A stretch of 64,000 nt of DNA, from positions 768,001-832,000 of the forward strand of contig NZ_FXAF01000006.1 of the NCBI RefSeq assembly GCF_900177415.1. Direction: 5' to 3'. Within the stretch, counting starts at the first letter, position 1. Every line of letters starts with the position of its first letter. A program made the position numbers and the translations under genes. The notes beneath the pieces are model-generated. The model was not told where the DNA came from. It saw nothing but the letters and a program-made list of their open reading frames with translations, and searched no databases. The stretch comes from Xaviernesmea oryzae (lineage in GTDB: Bacteria > Pseudomonadota > Alphaproteobacteria > Rhizobiales > Rhizobiaceae). Of this stretch, positions 8,829 to 18,024 are shown piece after piece.

Positions 8829-9086
8829 ATGGGTGACTTGCTGATCCGGAATTTGGATGACGCTTTGAAGCGGGCGCTTCAGGAGCGCGCGAAGCAGAGT
8901 GGCCGAAGCCTTTCGGAAGAGGCCATTTATCTCATTCAGAGAAATCTCATGGCGGATCGTTCGGTTTCTGCCGGTGAATGGTTGCGCTCGGCGCTGGGCG
9001 ATGAGCGCTTAACGGAAGAGGAGATCGCGGCAATCGATGCGCTGCGCCACGAACCCGAGCGTGAACCTCCACGATTCGACGAATGA
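8829..9086 (+). CDS. Ribbon-helix-helix antitoxin, VapB/FitA type
   Basis: An 85-residue protein. The N-terminal segment MGDLLIRNLDDALKRALQER with 'SGRSLSEEAIYLI' is an RHH/Arc-type DNA-binding domain (about residues 1-42) of the FitA/StbC kind. The rest is an acidic tail that would wrap the toxin and fill its active site. ATG 8829 was preferred over GTG 8823, which lies within the ribosome site AGGAGG. The stop overlaps the toxin start by four bases (ATGA), so the pair is translationally coupled. It should neutralise the PIN toxin and repress the pair through the palindrome just upstream. Confidence 0.9.
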   Translation: MGDLLIRNLDDALKRALQERAKQSGRSLSEEAIYLIQRNLMADRSVSAGEWLRSALGDERLTEEEIAAIDALRHEPEREPPRFDE

Positions 9087-9502
9087 TCGTTCTTGACACG
9101 AACATCGTCTCCGAGCTTCAGGGGCGGCAGCATAGTGAGCATCTCCTGGTGTGGCTCTCTCAATATGAAGTGGAGGCATTGTTCCTGACGACGGTCGTCG
9201 TCGCGGAGATGCGTTATGGATTGGAATTGCTGCCGCAAGGGCGGCGACAAGCTGAACTGTTGAAAGCGTTCGATACTGTCCAAGAGCGGTTTCTTGGACG
9301 AATATTGGGGTTTTCAATTCAGGCGGCTAACTATTACGGCATCCTTCGCGCACGGCGTAAGAGGCTGGGCCGGCCGATCGAAGCCAAGGACGCCATGATC
9401 GCCGCGATCTGCCTTTCCCATGGCGCGACGCTGGCGACCAGGAACGTAAAAGACTTCGAAGGGCTTGATCTTCGGCTGGTAAACCCGTTTGAAGGCGCCT
9501 GA
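9083..9502 (+). CDS. PIN-domain ribonuclease toxin, VapC/FitB type
   Basis: A 139-residue PIN-domain protein, the usual length for VapC/FitB toxins, which are Mg-dependent endoribonucleases. The four acidic active-site positions are all present: Asp5 (LDTN), Glu42 (VAEMRYG), Asp103 (AKDAMIAA) and Asp124 (TRNVKDFEG). The toxin therefore looks intact. Most relatives cut tRNA or rRNA at defined sites; the target here is unknown. It overlaps the antitoxin gene by 4 bp and ends 24 bp before fmt, inside a block of translation genes. Confidence 0.92.
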   Translation: MIVLDTNIVSELQGRQHSEHLLVWLSQYEVEALFLTTVVVAEMRYGLELLPQGRRQAELLKAFDTVQERFLGRILGFSIQAANYYGILRARRKRLGRPIEAKDAMIAAICLSHGATLATRNVKDFEGLDLRLVNPFEGA

Positions 9503-9526
9503 AACAGAACGGGCGGAAATCGCATC

Positions 9527-10480
9527 ATGTCTCTTCGCATCATCTTCATGGGCACGCCGGAATTTTCCGTCCCGACCCTGCACGGCCTGAAGCACGCGGG
9601 CCACGATATCGTGGCGGTCTATACCCAGCCGCCGCGGCCGGGCGGACGGCGTGGCCTCGATCTCGTGAAATCGCCCGTGCATCAGGCTGCAGAACTGCTG
9701 GGGATTCCCGTCTTCACGCCGGTCAATTTCAAAGCCGAAGAGGATCGCGAAAGATTCCGCGCGCTGAATGCCGACGTGGCGGTGGTCGTGGCTTACGGCC
9801 TGCTGCTGCCGGAGGCGATCCTCACCGGGACGCGGCTCGGCTGCTATAACGGCCATGCGTCGCTCCTGCCCCGCTGGCGGGGAGCGGCGCCCATCCAACG
9901 GGCGATCATGGCGGGCGATAAAAAGACCGGCATGATGGTGATGCGGATGGAGAAGGGGCTGGACACCGGCCCGGTCGCGCTCACCAGAGAGGTGGAGATC
10001 GGCGAGAACATGACGGCCGGCGAACTGCACGACAAGCTGATGCAGGTCGGCGCCCGCGCCATGGCCGAGGCGATGGACAAGCTGGAGGCGGACGACCTGC
10101 CGCTGACGCCGCAGCCCGAAGAGGGGGTACTTTACGCCGCCAAGATCGACAAGGGCGAGACGCGTGTCGATTTTTTAAAACCGGCGCGCGACGTGCACAA
10201 TCACATCCGCGGCCTGTCGCCGTTCCCGGGCGCCTGGTTCGAGGTGGAGATCAACGGCAGGCCGGAACGGGTGAAGGTCCTGTCCTCCGAACTGGGTGAG
10301 GGAAGCGGCGAAGCCGGGAAGGTGCTGGACGATGCGCTGACGGTCGCCTGCGGCGAGGGCGCGGTCCGGCTGCTGAAGCTCCAGAAGGCGGGCGGCAAGC
10401 CGCTCGCCGCGGCGGAATTCCTGCGGGGCACGCCGATCCCGGCCGGCACGCGACTCGCGGCACAGACGGGATCGGCCTGA
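9527..10480 (+). CDS. fmt: Methionyl-tRNA formyltransferase
   Basis: A 317-residue enzyme that formylates Met-tRNAi with 10-formyl-THF. The N-terminal Rossmann domain carries the catalytic Asn108 and His110 ([14 protein letters not shown]) and Asp146 (MEKGLDTG). The C-terminal OB-like domain begins near residue 205. It is the functional partner of def, which removes the same formyl group. The stop overlaps the truA start (TGATG), so fmt and truA are coupled. Confidence 0.97.
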   Translation: MSLRIIFMGTPEFSVPTLHGLKHAGHDIVAVYTQPPRPGGRRGLDLVKSPVHQAAELLGIPVFTPVNFKAEEDRERFRALNADVAVVVAYGLLLPEAILTGTRLGCYNGHASLLPRWRGAAPIQRAIMAGDKKTGMMVMRMEKGLDTGPVALTREVEIGENMTAGELHDKLMQVGARAMAEAMDKLEADDLPLTPQPEEGVLYAAKIDKGETRVDFLKPARDVHNHIRGLSPFPGAWFEVEINGRPERVKVLSSELGEGSGEAGKVLDDALTVACGEGAVRLLKLQKAGGKPLAAAEFLRGTPIPAGTRLAAQTGSA

Positions 10481-11226
10481 TGCCGCGCTACCGCATGACC
10501 GTCGAATATGACGGCACTTCCTACGTCGGCTGGCAGATGCAGGAGAACGGCCACTCGGTACAGGCTGCGCTTCAGAAGGGCATCCTCTCGCTCACCGGCG
10601 AAACCGTCTCGGTCCGCGGCGCGGGCCGCACCGATTCCGGCGTGCATGCCGTGGGCCAGGTCATCCACGCGGATTTATCGCGCGAATGGGCGCCTCACAA
10701 GCTGCGCAACGCGCTGAACGCCCATCTGATGATGGCGGGCGAGAAGGTCTCCGTGCTCGATGTCCAGGCGGTGGACGATACGTTCGACGCCCGCTTCTCG
10801 GCGATCCGCCGGCATTATCTCTACCGGATTCTCAACCGTCCATCGCCGCTGGCGCTGGAGGCGAAGCGGGCCTGGTGGGTGGCGCGCCATCTCGATCACG
10901 AGGTGATGCACGCGGCGGCGCAGACGCTGGTCGGCCACCATGATTTCACGACGTTCCGTTCCGCCCATTGCCAGGCGACGAGCCCCGTCCGCACCCTCGA
11001 CCGGCTGGATGTGACGCGCAACGGCGACCTCATCGAGATCCGCGCCAGCGCGCAGAGCTTCCTGCACAACCAGATCCGCTCCTTTGCGGGCACGCTGAAG
11101 CTCGCGGGCGAGGGCAAGATGACGCCGGCGGACGTGCGTGCCGCGCTCGACGCACGCGACCGCGCCGCCTGCGGGCCGGTCGCCCCGCCCGAAGGCCTCT
11201 ATTTCATGAAGGTCGATTATCCATGA
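10480..11226 (+). CDS. truA: tRNA pseudouridine(38-40) synthase
   Basis: A 248-residue TruA that isomerises uridines 38-40 of the anticodon stem. The catalytic Asp52 is in the [11 protein letters not shown] motif. '[15 protein letters not shown]' in the C-terminal half is the second conserved family block. It starts one base inside the fmt stop. Immediately after the stop begins a run of four 21-bp tandem repeats. Confidence 0.96.
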   Translation: MPRYRMTVEYDGTSYVGWQMQENGHSVQAALQKGILSLTGETVSVRGAGRTDSGVHAVGQVIHADLSREWAPHKLRNALNAHLMMAGEKVSVLDVQAVDDTFDARFSAIRRHYLYRILNRPSPLALEAKRAWWVARHLDHEVMHAAAQTLVGHHDFTTFRSAHCQATSPVRTLDRLDVTRNGDLIEIRASAQSFLHNQIRSFAGTLKLAGEGKMTPADVRAALDARDRAACGPVAPPEGLYFMKVDYP

Positions 11227-11309
11227 GGCGGCGAAGCCGCTCTCACAGGCGGCGAAGCCGCTCTCACGGGCGGCGAAGCCTCTCTCGGGGCGGCAGAGCC
11301 GCTCCCCGT
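11226..11309 (+). repeat. Four tandem 21-bp repeats after truA
   Basis: Units run 11226-11246, 11247-11267, 11268-11288 and 11289-11309. The first two are identical; the third and fourth are diverged. Each contains the small hairpin GCGGC-GAA-GCCGC or a variant. The array starts on the last base of the truA stop codon and lies between convergent genes, so it may act as a termination or RNA-stability region. Confidence 0.85.
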
Positions 11310-11323
11310 GACGCCTGGCCGGT

Positions 11324-11920
11324 TCAGAGCGGATAGATGCCGAGGAAGCGCTGCAGGGCTTCCGTCAGCAGCATGCCGGGCACGATCAGCACGAGCACGA
11401 GACCCGTGACCATCAGCGGCTGCGGCCCGCAGATCATCCGCATCACCCGCGACAGCGAGATCACCATGACGATCAGCAGGATGAAATGGATGAAGGCGAG
11501 CAGGGCGTCCAGGCCGGAGGGCAGCAGGAAGCGCAGGCTCAGCAGGCCGTAGAGATAGGCGAACGGAACCGAGAGCCAGTTGACGGTGACGACGACCGCC
11601 GGGAACTTCCGTCCGATGCCGATCAGCCCGCAGAGGAGGCCGGCGAGGATCAGCGGCATCATCCAGTTGAAGACTTCCAGCATCGCCATCCGGATGTAGA
11701 AAACTCCGCCGATGCGGGCGCCGGGGGGCATGCTTTCGAGCAGGTAGGCCCGCCACCAGAGCCAGGAGAGCACAGCCGCCGGCAGGCACCAGACGAAGGC
11801 CCAGAAGGAGCGCATCATGCCGCGATCGGAAATGTCGAGCAGGCGGAATCCCTGGGCCTCGCCTCTGATCAACAGCCAGAGGCCGCTGAGATAGAGCCTG
11901 ACTTCATGGTAGGAGGGCAT
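11324..11920 (-). CDS. Conserved integral membrane protein, unknown function
   Basis: A 198-residue protein with about five hydrophobic segments, including residues 37-55 (SFWAFVWCLPAAVLSWLWW), 'WMMPLILAGLLCGLIGIG', 'LLAFIHFILLIVMVISL' and 'LMVTGLVLVLIVPGMLL'. I do not recognise a named domain. Start ATG 11920 was chosen because the frame upstream overlaps dapE. The 17-bp overlap with the dapE 3' end suggests co-transcription dapD-dapE-this gene. No link to lysine synthesis is visible in the sequence. Confidence 0.85.
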   Translation of the reverse strand: MPSYHEVRLYLSGLWLLIRGEAQGFRLLDISDRGMMRSFWAFVWCLPAAVLSWLWWRAYLLESMPPGARIGGVFYIRMAMLEVFNWMMPLILAGLLCGLIGIGRKFPAVVVTVNWLSVPFAYLYGLLSLRFLLPSGLDALLAFIHFILLIVMVISLSRVMRMICGPQPLMVTGLVLVLIVPGMLLTEALQRFLGIYPL

Positions 11921-13100
11921 TATCGAACCAGCGGGAAATGAAAGTCCCATAGATTTGGGTGAGCGTCTCCAGATCGGCAAGGGCCACGCGCTCATCTATC
12001 ATGTGCATCGTCTGGCCGACGAGACCGAATTCCACCACCGGGCAGTAATCCTTGATGAACCGGGCATCCGAAGTGCCCCCCGTGGTGGAAAGTTGCGGCG
12101 TTCTCCCCGTAACGCTTTCCACCGCCTCGGAAAGCGAGGCGATCAGCGCGTTGTTGCGGGTGAGGAAGACATGGCTCGGGCGCTCCGCCCAGGCGATCTC
12201 GTAGCGAACCGGCGCGCGACCGGGGCGAAGCGGGCTGTCGGCCGCGGCGGCATCGAGCCGGCGCAGGATCTCGGCCTTCACCGTATCGGCGGTCCAGGTG
12301 TCGTTGAACCGGATGTTGAAGGCGAAGGTCGCCCTGGCCGGGATGACATTGGTTGCCGGATTGCCCACATCGACCGAGGTCACTTCGAGATTGGACGGCG
12401 GGAAATTGTCGGTGCCCGCATCGAAGGGCGGGTCCATGAGGGCGGATGCCAGCGGCAGGAGGCCGCGCACCGGGTTGTCGGCCAGATGCGGATAGGCCGC
12501 ATGGCCCTGCACGCCGGAGACGGTCACCTTGCCGGAAACCGAGCCGCGCCGGCCGATCTTGATCATGTCGCCGAGCGCGTCCGGATTGGTCGGTTCGCCG
12601 ATCAGGCAGGCATCCCAGCGCTCGCCCTTTCCGGCCGCCCATTTGAGGAGCTTTTCGGTGCCGTTGACGGCCGGGCCCTCCTCGTCGCCGGTGATCAGGA
12701 AGGAGACCGAACCTTTCGGCGGACCGTGCTTTTCGATGTGCCGGGCGACCGCCGCGACGAAACAGGCAATCCCCCCTTTCATGTCCACCGCGCCGCGGCC
12801 GAAAAGCTCGCCGTCCGCGATCTCGGCCGCGAAGGGCGGGTGGCTCCAGGTGGTTTCGTCGCCCGGCGGCACCACGTCCGTATGCCCCGCGAACATCAGA
12901 TGCGGCTCCCCGGTCCCGAGCCGCGCATAGAGGTTCTCGATGTCCGGCATGCCGGGCTCCGTCGCCACCATGCGCTCCACCTTGAAGCCGAGCGGCAGGA
13001 GCATGGCCTCCAGCGCAGCGAGAGCGCCGCCCTCGGCGGGCGTCACCGATGGGCAGCGGATGAGCGTCTGGAGATTGGCGACGGGATCGGATGCGGACAT
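11904..13100 (-). CDS. dapE: Succinyl-diaminopimelate desuccinylase
   Basis: A 398-residue M20-family metallohydrolase that frees LL-diaminopimelate from its N-succinyl form. Metal and catalytic motifs are present: FAGHTDVVPPGD, GRGAVDMKGG and TGDEEGPA. The bacterial-exopeptidase dimerisation domain lies in the middle (about 175-290). ATG 13100 is 8 bp from dapD upstream and gives the expected N-terminus; the open frame continues beyond it as an antisense-like shadow through dapD. It works two steps after dapD in the succinylase branch of lysine and peptidoglycan DAP synthesis. Confidence 0.96.
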   Translation of the reverse strand: MSASDPVANLQTLIRCPSVTPAEGGALAALEAMLLPLGFKVERMVATEPGMPDIENLYARLGTGEPHLMFAGHTDVVPPGDETTWSHPPFAAEIADGELFGRGAVDMKGGIACFVAAVARHIEKHGPPKGSVSFLITGDEEGPAVNGTEKLLKWAAGKGERWDACLIGEPTNPDALGDMIKIGRRGSVSGKVTVSGVQGHAAYPHLADNPVRGLLPLASALMDPPFDAGTDNFPPSNLEVTSVDVGNPATNVIPARATFAFNIRFNDTWTADTVKAEILRRLDAAAADSPLRPGRAPVRYEIAWAERPSHVFLTRNNALIASLSEAVESVTGRTPQLSTTGGTSDARFIKDYCPVVEFGLVGQTMHMIDERVALADLETLTQIYGTFISRWFDNALLP

Positions 13101-13108
13101 GGTTTCGC

Positions 13109-13963
13109 TCAGTCGCGGAGCAGCTCGTTGATGCCGGTCTTGGAACGGGTCTTTTCGTCGACCGTCTTGACGATCACGGCGCAATAGAGGCTCGGGCCCG
13201 GCTCGCCGTTCGGGAACGGCTTGCCCGGCATGGTGCCGGCGACGACGACGGAATAGGGCGGCACCTCGCCATAGCTGATCTCGCCCGTGGCGCGGTTGAC
13301 GATCTTGGTCGACTTGCCGATGAAGACCCCCATGCCGAGCACCGAGCCTTCGCGGACGATGCAGCCTTCGACGACTTCCGAGCGGGCGCCGATGAAGCAA
13401 TTGTCCTCGATGATGGTCGGGCCGGCCTGCATGGGCTCCAGCACGCCGCCGATGCCGACGCCGCCGGAGAGATGGACGTTTTTCCCGATCTGCGCGCAGG
13501 AGCCGACGGTCGCCCAGGTGTCGACCATGGTGCCTTCGTCGACATAGGCGCCGAGATTGACGAAGGACGGCATCAGGACGACGTTCCTGGCGATATAGGC
13601 GGAGCGGCGGGCAACCGCGTTCGGCACGGCCCGGAAGCCGGCGGCGCGGAACTCGCTCTCGCCCCAGCCTTCGAACTTGGAAGGCACCTTGTCCCACCAG
13701 GTGGAGTTGCCGGGGCCGTTCTTGACCACTTCCATGTCGTTCAGCCGGAAGGAGAGCAGCACGGCCTTCTTCAGCCACTGATGCACGGTCCAGGCGCCGT
13801 CCGCGCCGCGGCTTGCGACGCGCGCCTTGCCGCTGTCGAGCAGGTTCAGCGCTTCCTCGACCGCATCGCGGATCTCGCCCTTGGTGGAAACCGTGACACT
13901 CTCGCGGTTGTCGAAGGCGGTCTCGATGGTCTTTTCGAGGGAGGAGAAGTCGGGGCTGCTCAT
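13109..13963 (-). CDS. dapD: Tetrahydrodipicolinate N-succinyltransferase
   Basis: A 284-residue acyltransferase that succinylates tetrahydrodipicolinate using succinyl-CoA. The N-terminal helical domain (to about 100) precedes a left-handed beta-helix made of hexapeptide repeats (for example '[21 protein letters not shown]' region, '[17 protein letters not shown]'). Length matches the family. It is followed 8 bp later by dapE, so the two lysine/DAP genes form one unit. Confidence 0.96.
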   Translation of the reverse strand: MSSPDFSSLEKTIETAFDNRESVTVSTKGEIRDAVEEALNLLDSGKARVASRGADGAWTVHQWLKKAVLLSFRLNDMEVVKNGPGNSTWWDKVPSKFEGWGESEFRAAGFRAVPNAVARRSAYIARNVVLMPSFVNLGAYVDEGTMVDTWATVGSCAQIGKNVHLSGGVGIGGVLEPMQAGPTIIEDNCFIGARSEVVEGCIVREGSVLGMGVFIGKSTKIVNRATGEISYGEVPPYSVVVAGTMPGKPFPNGEPGPSLYCAVIVKTVDEKTRSKTGINELLRD

Positions 13964-14101
13964 GGGAAATCCTTAAACGTCGCTCGATATCGTGATGGTG
14001 GGAGAGGTGGTTTTTGGCTTTCATTTGCTCTAAGCGACCGTCACTCAAGCGTCAATGTGAATTGGCGTCAACCGATGCTGGCGCCGGAAGGAACTGTAAA
14101 A

Positions 14102-14962
14102 ATGGCAAGGGCGACAAAAGACGGACCGCGGCGCAAAGGCGGAATCTGGGATCCGCTGAAGGGCAATGTCGCGGACAAGCACGCAGCGGCGGGCCAGCCG
14201 AAGACCCCGCAGACGGAATCGCCTTCCTACCGGCTTGCCTATGCGGACGACGATTTCCTCAGCCGTGAGGAGCTGCGCCCAGTCCGCCTTCAACTCGAAC
14301 TCATGAAGGTGGAAATGATGCTGGCCGAACGCGGCATCAAGTCGACCGTCGTGCTGTTCGGCGGCGCCCGTATTCCCGCACCCGGCCAGAACGCCTGGGC
14401 GGCCCGCAACGAAACGCAGAGCAACAACCTGGAGGCGGCCTCGATCTACTACGAGGAGGCGCGCAAGTTCGCGAGCCTCTGCGGCAAGCACTCCGCAGGT
14501 TCCAACTACCAGGAATATGTGGTGGTGACCGGCGGCGGCCCCGGCGTCATGGAGGCGGGCAATCGCGGCGCGACGGAAGCCGGCGCGCCCAGCATCGGCC
14601 TCAACATCATGCTGCCGCACGAGCAGGCGCCGAACCGGTTCGTGACCCCGGAACTCAGCTTCAACTTCCACTATTTCGCCATCCGCAAGATGCATTTCAT
14701 GATGCGCGCCAAGGCGGTGGCGGTGTTTCCGGGCGGTTTCGGCACCCTGGACGAGATGTTCGAGGCGCTGACGCTCATTCAGACCAAGCGCATGGAGCGC
14801 ATTCCGCTGATCCTGTTCGGCGAAAAGTTCTGGCGCGGCATCATCAATTTCGCCGCGCTTGCCGAATTCGGCACGATCGCGCCGGACGATCTGAACCTCA
14901 TCAGCTTCGTGGAGACCGCCGAGCAGGCCTGGAAGATCATCTCGGATTTCTACGAGCACTAG
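14102..14962 (+). CDS. LOG-family protein (TIGR00730-type Rossmann fold)
   Basis: A 286-residue protein of the LOG / 'lysine decarboxylase-like' family. It holds the nucleotide-binding motifs GGGPGVMEA (144-152) and PGGFGTLDE (210-218). The latter is the hallmark of cytokinin-riboside 5'-monophosphate phosphoribohydrolases and related nucleotide-cleaving enzymes. It is longer than plant LOG proteins because of an N-terminal extension of about 60 residues and belongs to the longer bacterial subgroup, whose substrate is not settled. ATG 14102 has GGAAGGA upstream. It converges on the next gene with overlapping stop codons. Confidence 0.88.
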   Translation: MARATKDGPRRKGGIWDPLKGNVADKHAAAGQPKTPQTESPSYRLAYADDDFLSREELRPVRLQLELMKVEMMLAERGIKSTVVLFGGARIPAPGQNAWAARNETQSNNLEAASIYYEEARKFASLCGKHSAGSNYQEYVVVTGGGPGVMEAGNRGATEAGAPSIGLNIMLPHEQAPNRFVTPELSFNFHYFAIRKMHFMMRAKAVAVFPGGFGTLDEMFEALTLIQTKRMERIPLILFGEKFWRGIINFAALAEFGTIAPDDLNLISFVETAEQAWKIISDFYEH

Positions 14963-16224
14963 ACCAGATCGGCATTCGGGATCGGATTCCGTTGCGATGT
15001 GCCGTCCGTTCGGCGGTGCAGCAGCAAAAGGCCGAAAAGCGTGCAGAAGGCGAAGATCGAGATCGCGAAGGCCAGCCACAGGGCGGCATGGGGGCCGGCA
15101 GACGTCACGATGGCGGCGAATGCCGGCGGGGCGGCGGCAAAGGAGAGGTTGAGCGGCACCGCGAGCCGCGCCGATGCGCGGGCATAGGCGCCGGTCGGGA
15201 AAATCTGCAGGGGCAGCGTGGCGCGGGTGACGGCGGTGATGCCGCTGGCAATGCCGTAGAGCGTGGCGAACAGCATGGCGCCGACGAAGTTGCTGGTCAG
15301 CAGAAGGACGATGAAGCTCAGCGGGAACAGGACGGAGCCGGCAAGGCCGGTGACGAAGCCCGACCAGTGCCGGCCGCCGAGAAAATCGACCATGCGCCCC
15401 GCCCATTGGGCAATGCCGATAAAGGCGGCGGCCGTCAGCGCACTGGCGTGATCGAGGCCCGCAGCCTCGAACAGGATGATGATGGTGAGAGCAAAGCCCC
15501 ATGTGAAGAAGCCGTTGGCGGCAAAGCTCATGGCGAGGAGGACGAAGCGCGGCCGGTCGATCGGGGCGGGTTCGGCCGCCGTCGCCGCGGCGGATTTTTC
15601 CCCCGGCCCTTGCCGTGACCGGCGGGCAAGCGCGGTCCAATGCAGCGGCATGCAGACAACGAGCATGAGGGCCGCATAGGCCAGCGTCGTCGTGCGCCAG
15701 CCCCATTCAGCCTGCAGAAGCCCTGTCAGCGGCCAGACGATGGTCGATGTCAGCCCGCCGGCGAGGATCAGCACGCTTAGCGCCTGGCGCGCTTTCTCGC
15801 CGGCGATCTCCGTCACCGCGATCTGCGCCGGCGTCGTCAGCATGCCGGCGCCGGCAAGGCCGAGAACGATCCAGGACAGGAGATAGGACACCGGACCGTT
15901 CGCCAGGCCCATGATGAGCAGGCCGGCCGCGCCCACCGGCGATCCCATCACCATGATCGGGCGCGCGCCATAGCGCTCGAAGATGGTGCTCAGCGGCCAG
16001 GAGGCCATGGCCATGACGACAAGCATGACCGTCGGTCCCGCCATGATCATGGGCAGGGTCATGCCAAGTTCGGCGGCCATGGCCGGTCCTGTGACCGCAG
16101 GCAGCCAGAACGTGGCGCCCCAGCCGATGAGCTGGGTCAGCGACAGCGCGGCAACAGCACGGACTGTGGGCGAGTGGAACGGCCATCGAGGGAATCGACG
16201 GAACGGAAGGGTGATCGGCGGCAT
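14959..16224 (-). CDS. Major facilitator superfamily transporter
   Basis: A 421-residue membrane protein with about 12 hydrophobic segments and an MFS layout of two six-helix halves joined by a basic loop near residue 205 (ARRSRQGPGEK). 'FERYGARPIMVMG' after TM2 is an MFS loop motif. Substrate is unknown; drug or metabolite efflux are both possible. Its stop overlaps that of the LOG gene (CTAG shared by TAG on both strands). Confidence 0.9.
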   Translation of the reverse strand: MPPITLPFRRFPRWPFHSPTVRAVAALSLTQLIGWGATFWLPAVTGPAMAAELGMTLPMIMAGPTVMLVVMAMASWPLSTIFERYGARPIMVMGSPVGAAGLLIMGLANGPVSYLLSWIVLGLAGAGMLTTPAQIAVTEIAGEKARQALSVLILAGGLTSTIVWPLTGLLQAEWGWRTTTLAYAALMLVVCMPLHWTALARRSRQGPGEKSAAATAAEPAPIDRPRFVLLAMSFAANGFFTWGFALTIIILFEAAGLDHASALTAAAFIGIAQWAGRMVDFLGGRHWSGFVTGLAGSVLFPLSFIVLLLTSNFVGAMLFATLYGIASGITAVTRATLPLQIFPTGAYARASARLAVPLNLSFAAAPPAFAAIVTSAGPHAALWLAFAISIFAFCTLFGLLLLHRRTDGTSQRNPIPNADLV

Positions 16225-16370
16225 GATAAGGCTTGGTAATTGAAAGGTCTGTGCTGAATCGCATCCAGACTATGCAACGGTTTTGCGACAGCGATATAAA
16301 AACAAAAGTTCAAAGGTCGGGAAGCTGCCCTCAAAAGATCGGGACGCGCCTTGAAGGCCGGGCGTTGAAA

Positions 16371-16407
16371 CGAAAAGACCCGCCCCCCTTGGGAGAAGGG
16401 GCGGGTC
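16371..16407 (-). terminator. Rho-independent terminator of the EF-hand gene
   Basis: A 10-bp perfect stem (16377-16386 with 16398-16407, GACCCGCCCC/GGGGCGGGTC) has an 11-nt loop and is followed on the minus strand by TTTT. It lies about 55 bp after the EF-hand gene stop. Confidence 0.82.
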
Positions 16408-16459
16408 CTTCAGACGACTGCCGGAGCTAGTTCAGGGCCGAGGCCCCAGGGGCAGGGAA

Positions 16460-17095
16460 CTAGAGGGGGCGGTCCGGCAGGTCGTCGATGGAAATGGTTC
16501 CGTCCTTGTTGGTGTCCATGCGGGCAAACAGCTTGTCGCTTGCGGCGGAAGCTTCGGCCTTGGTGATCTTGCCGTCGCGGTCCTCGTCGACCATGCGGAA
16601 GAAGCCGCCGCGCATCATGTGACCGTGACGCGGTCCGTCAAAGCGCGCTTCGCGCCGGTCGCGGTCGTGATGGTCCCAGCCGCGACGGTCCCAGGCATGG
16701 CGATCGCGATCCCGGCGGTCGTCGTCGCGCCGGTCCGCCCTCCGGTCCTGCTGATCGTCGCCGTTATCGGCCTGCTGCGGAGCGGGGTTGTTCTTGCGGA
16801 ATTCTTCGCGCTTGGCCTGACGATAGTCGAAGAGTTCGCCGCGGGTGATCGTGCCATCCTTGTTGGCGTCGATCTCGGTAAACAGCGCGTCCTGGCGGGC
16901 GGTCAGCTCATCCTTGGAGACCTTGCCGTCCTTGTTGGTGTCGGCGTTCTTGAGCAGGCGGACGAACATCACGTCCTGCATGACGGCTCCCCTGCGGTCC
17001 GGTCCGCCGCGCCCGGGAGCTGCGATTGCCGGCAGGGCGGCTCCGGCGACGAGAGAGGCGGCGAGGGTCGCCAAAACGATCTTCTTCGCGTTCAT
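16460..17095 (-). CDS. Exported EF-hand calcium-binding protein
   Basis: A 211-residue protein with a Sec signal peptide (residues 1-26, ending PAIAA). Four canonical EF-hand loops are visible at 52-63, 76-87, 170-181 and 194-205, all of form DxNxDGxIxxxE/D. The first and second pair are separated by a linker (about 105-160) extremely rich in Asp, Arg and His. The loops should bind Ca2+ in the periplasm; the charged linker could bind another metal or polyanions. Such exported EF-hand proteins are common in rhizobia but mostly uncharacterised. It is a single gene with its own terminator. Confidence 0.88.
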   Translation of the reverse strand: MNAKKIVLATLAASLVAGAALPAIAAPGRGGPDRRGAVMQDVMFVRLLKNADTNKDGKVSKDELTARQDALFTEIDANKDGTITRGELFDYRQAKREEFRKNNPAPQQADNGDDQQDRRADRRDDDRRDRDRHAWDRRGWDHHDRDRREARFDGPRHGHMMRGGFFRMVDEDRDGKITKAEASAASDKLFARMDTNKDGTISIDDLPDRPL

Positions 17096-17120
17096 CGAGG
17101 GGTCCTTTCCGGTTGCGTCG

Positions 17121-17135
17121 ATAGCTTGAAGCTAT
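17121..17135 (-). promoter_or_regulatory. 15-bp palindrome in the EF-hand gene leader
   Basis: ATAGCTT (17121-17127) and AAGCTAT (17129-17135) form a perfect inverted repeat around one base, 26 bp upstream of the EF-hand start codon. It could be an operator or a small leader hairpin. No regulator is identified. Confidence 0.35.
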
Positions 17136-17205
17136 GTCCCGCACCCGGTCAAAACCACTTAAACATCCGTAATGTGGATGAACTTTTGGTAAGCCTAATG
17201 AAACC

Positions 17206-17919
17206 TTAACCCGCGTTGAGGCCGCCGAGGAAGCCGGCAAGGTCGTCGGTCACGTAATCGATGTGATCGTCCTCGTCCGTCAGCTTTTCCCAGCGCTCCA
17301 TCAGCACGTCGTCGAGATTGCGCGGCACGAGGAGGATCGTTCGCATGCCGAGCGCCTTCGGCACCTGCAGATTGCGCGGCAGATCCTCGAACATCGCGGC
17401 GTTCTTCGTGTCGACCCGGTGCAGGCTCGCGAACTTGTCGTAGGTGGCGCCTGCCGGCTTCGGCACATAGCCCGCCGCCACGATGTCGAAGATGTCGTCG
17501 AAATGGTCGAGGATGCCGAGCGCGCGGGCGGCGGCCTGCGCGTGGGGCACGCTGCCATTGGTGAAGATGAACTTGCGGCCGGGAAGCGCCTTGATCGCCT
17601 CGCCGAGCTCGGGATTGGGCAAGAGCGCCGAATAGTCGATCGCATGCGCCCGTTCCAGGAAGCTGTCCGGATCGATGCCGTAGTTCAGCATCAGGCCCTG
17701 AAGCGTGGTGCCGTGCTCGTGGTAATAGCGCTTTTGCAGCGCTTTCGCCTCCGCCGGCTCCAGTTGCAGCAGTTCCTGCACATAGGCCGTCATGTTGACG
17801 TCGATCTGCGCGAACAGATTGACGTGATGCGGGTAGAGCGTGTTGTCGAGATCGAACACCCAGTCGCGGATATGGGCGAAATCGGCGGGGTCGGGAGAGG
17901 TCTTCGGTTTCTTGTCCAT
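17206..17919 (-). CDS. Pyrimidine 5'-nucleotidase, HAD superfamily
   Basis: A 237-residue HAD hydrolase of the pyrimidine 5'-nucleotidase (SDT1-like) family. The nucleophile motif is WVFDLDNTLYP near the N-terminus, motif II is 'KFIFTNGS', and the Lys/acidic motifs are 'GYVPKPAGATYDK' and 'AAMFEDLPRNL'. It should dephosphorylate UMP/CMP or related phosphates. ATG 17919 was preferred; a GTG at 17934 would add five residues. In rhizobia this gene usually lies between argB and dapD, as here, although a transporter and a lyase-like gene are interposed. Confidence 0.88.
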   Translation of the reverse strand: MDKKPKTSPDPADFAHIRDWVFDLDNTLYPHHVNLFAQIDVNMTAYVQELLQLEPAEAKALQKRYYHEHGTTLQGLMLNYGIDPDSFLERAHAIDYSALLPNPELGEAIKALPGRKFIFTNGSVPHAQAAARALGILDHFDDIFDIVAAGYVPKPAGATYDKFASLHRVDTKNAAMFEDLPRNLQVPKALGMRTILLVPRNLDDVLMERWEKLTDEDDHIDYVTDDLAGFLGGLNAG

Positions 17920-18024
17920 GCCGGTCTTATGCACCGCCGGGCCGGCAAAGAAAATCGAAAAGGCGACCGGTTTCCGTCAAATCCGGCCTTGGCGGCCAGT
18001 CGGGGCGCGTGATACCGCCACGAT

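Noticed and set aside
11226-11309. CRISPR array
   Set aside because: The units are directly adjacent 21-mers with no unique spacers, only four copies, and no cas genes are present.
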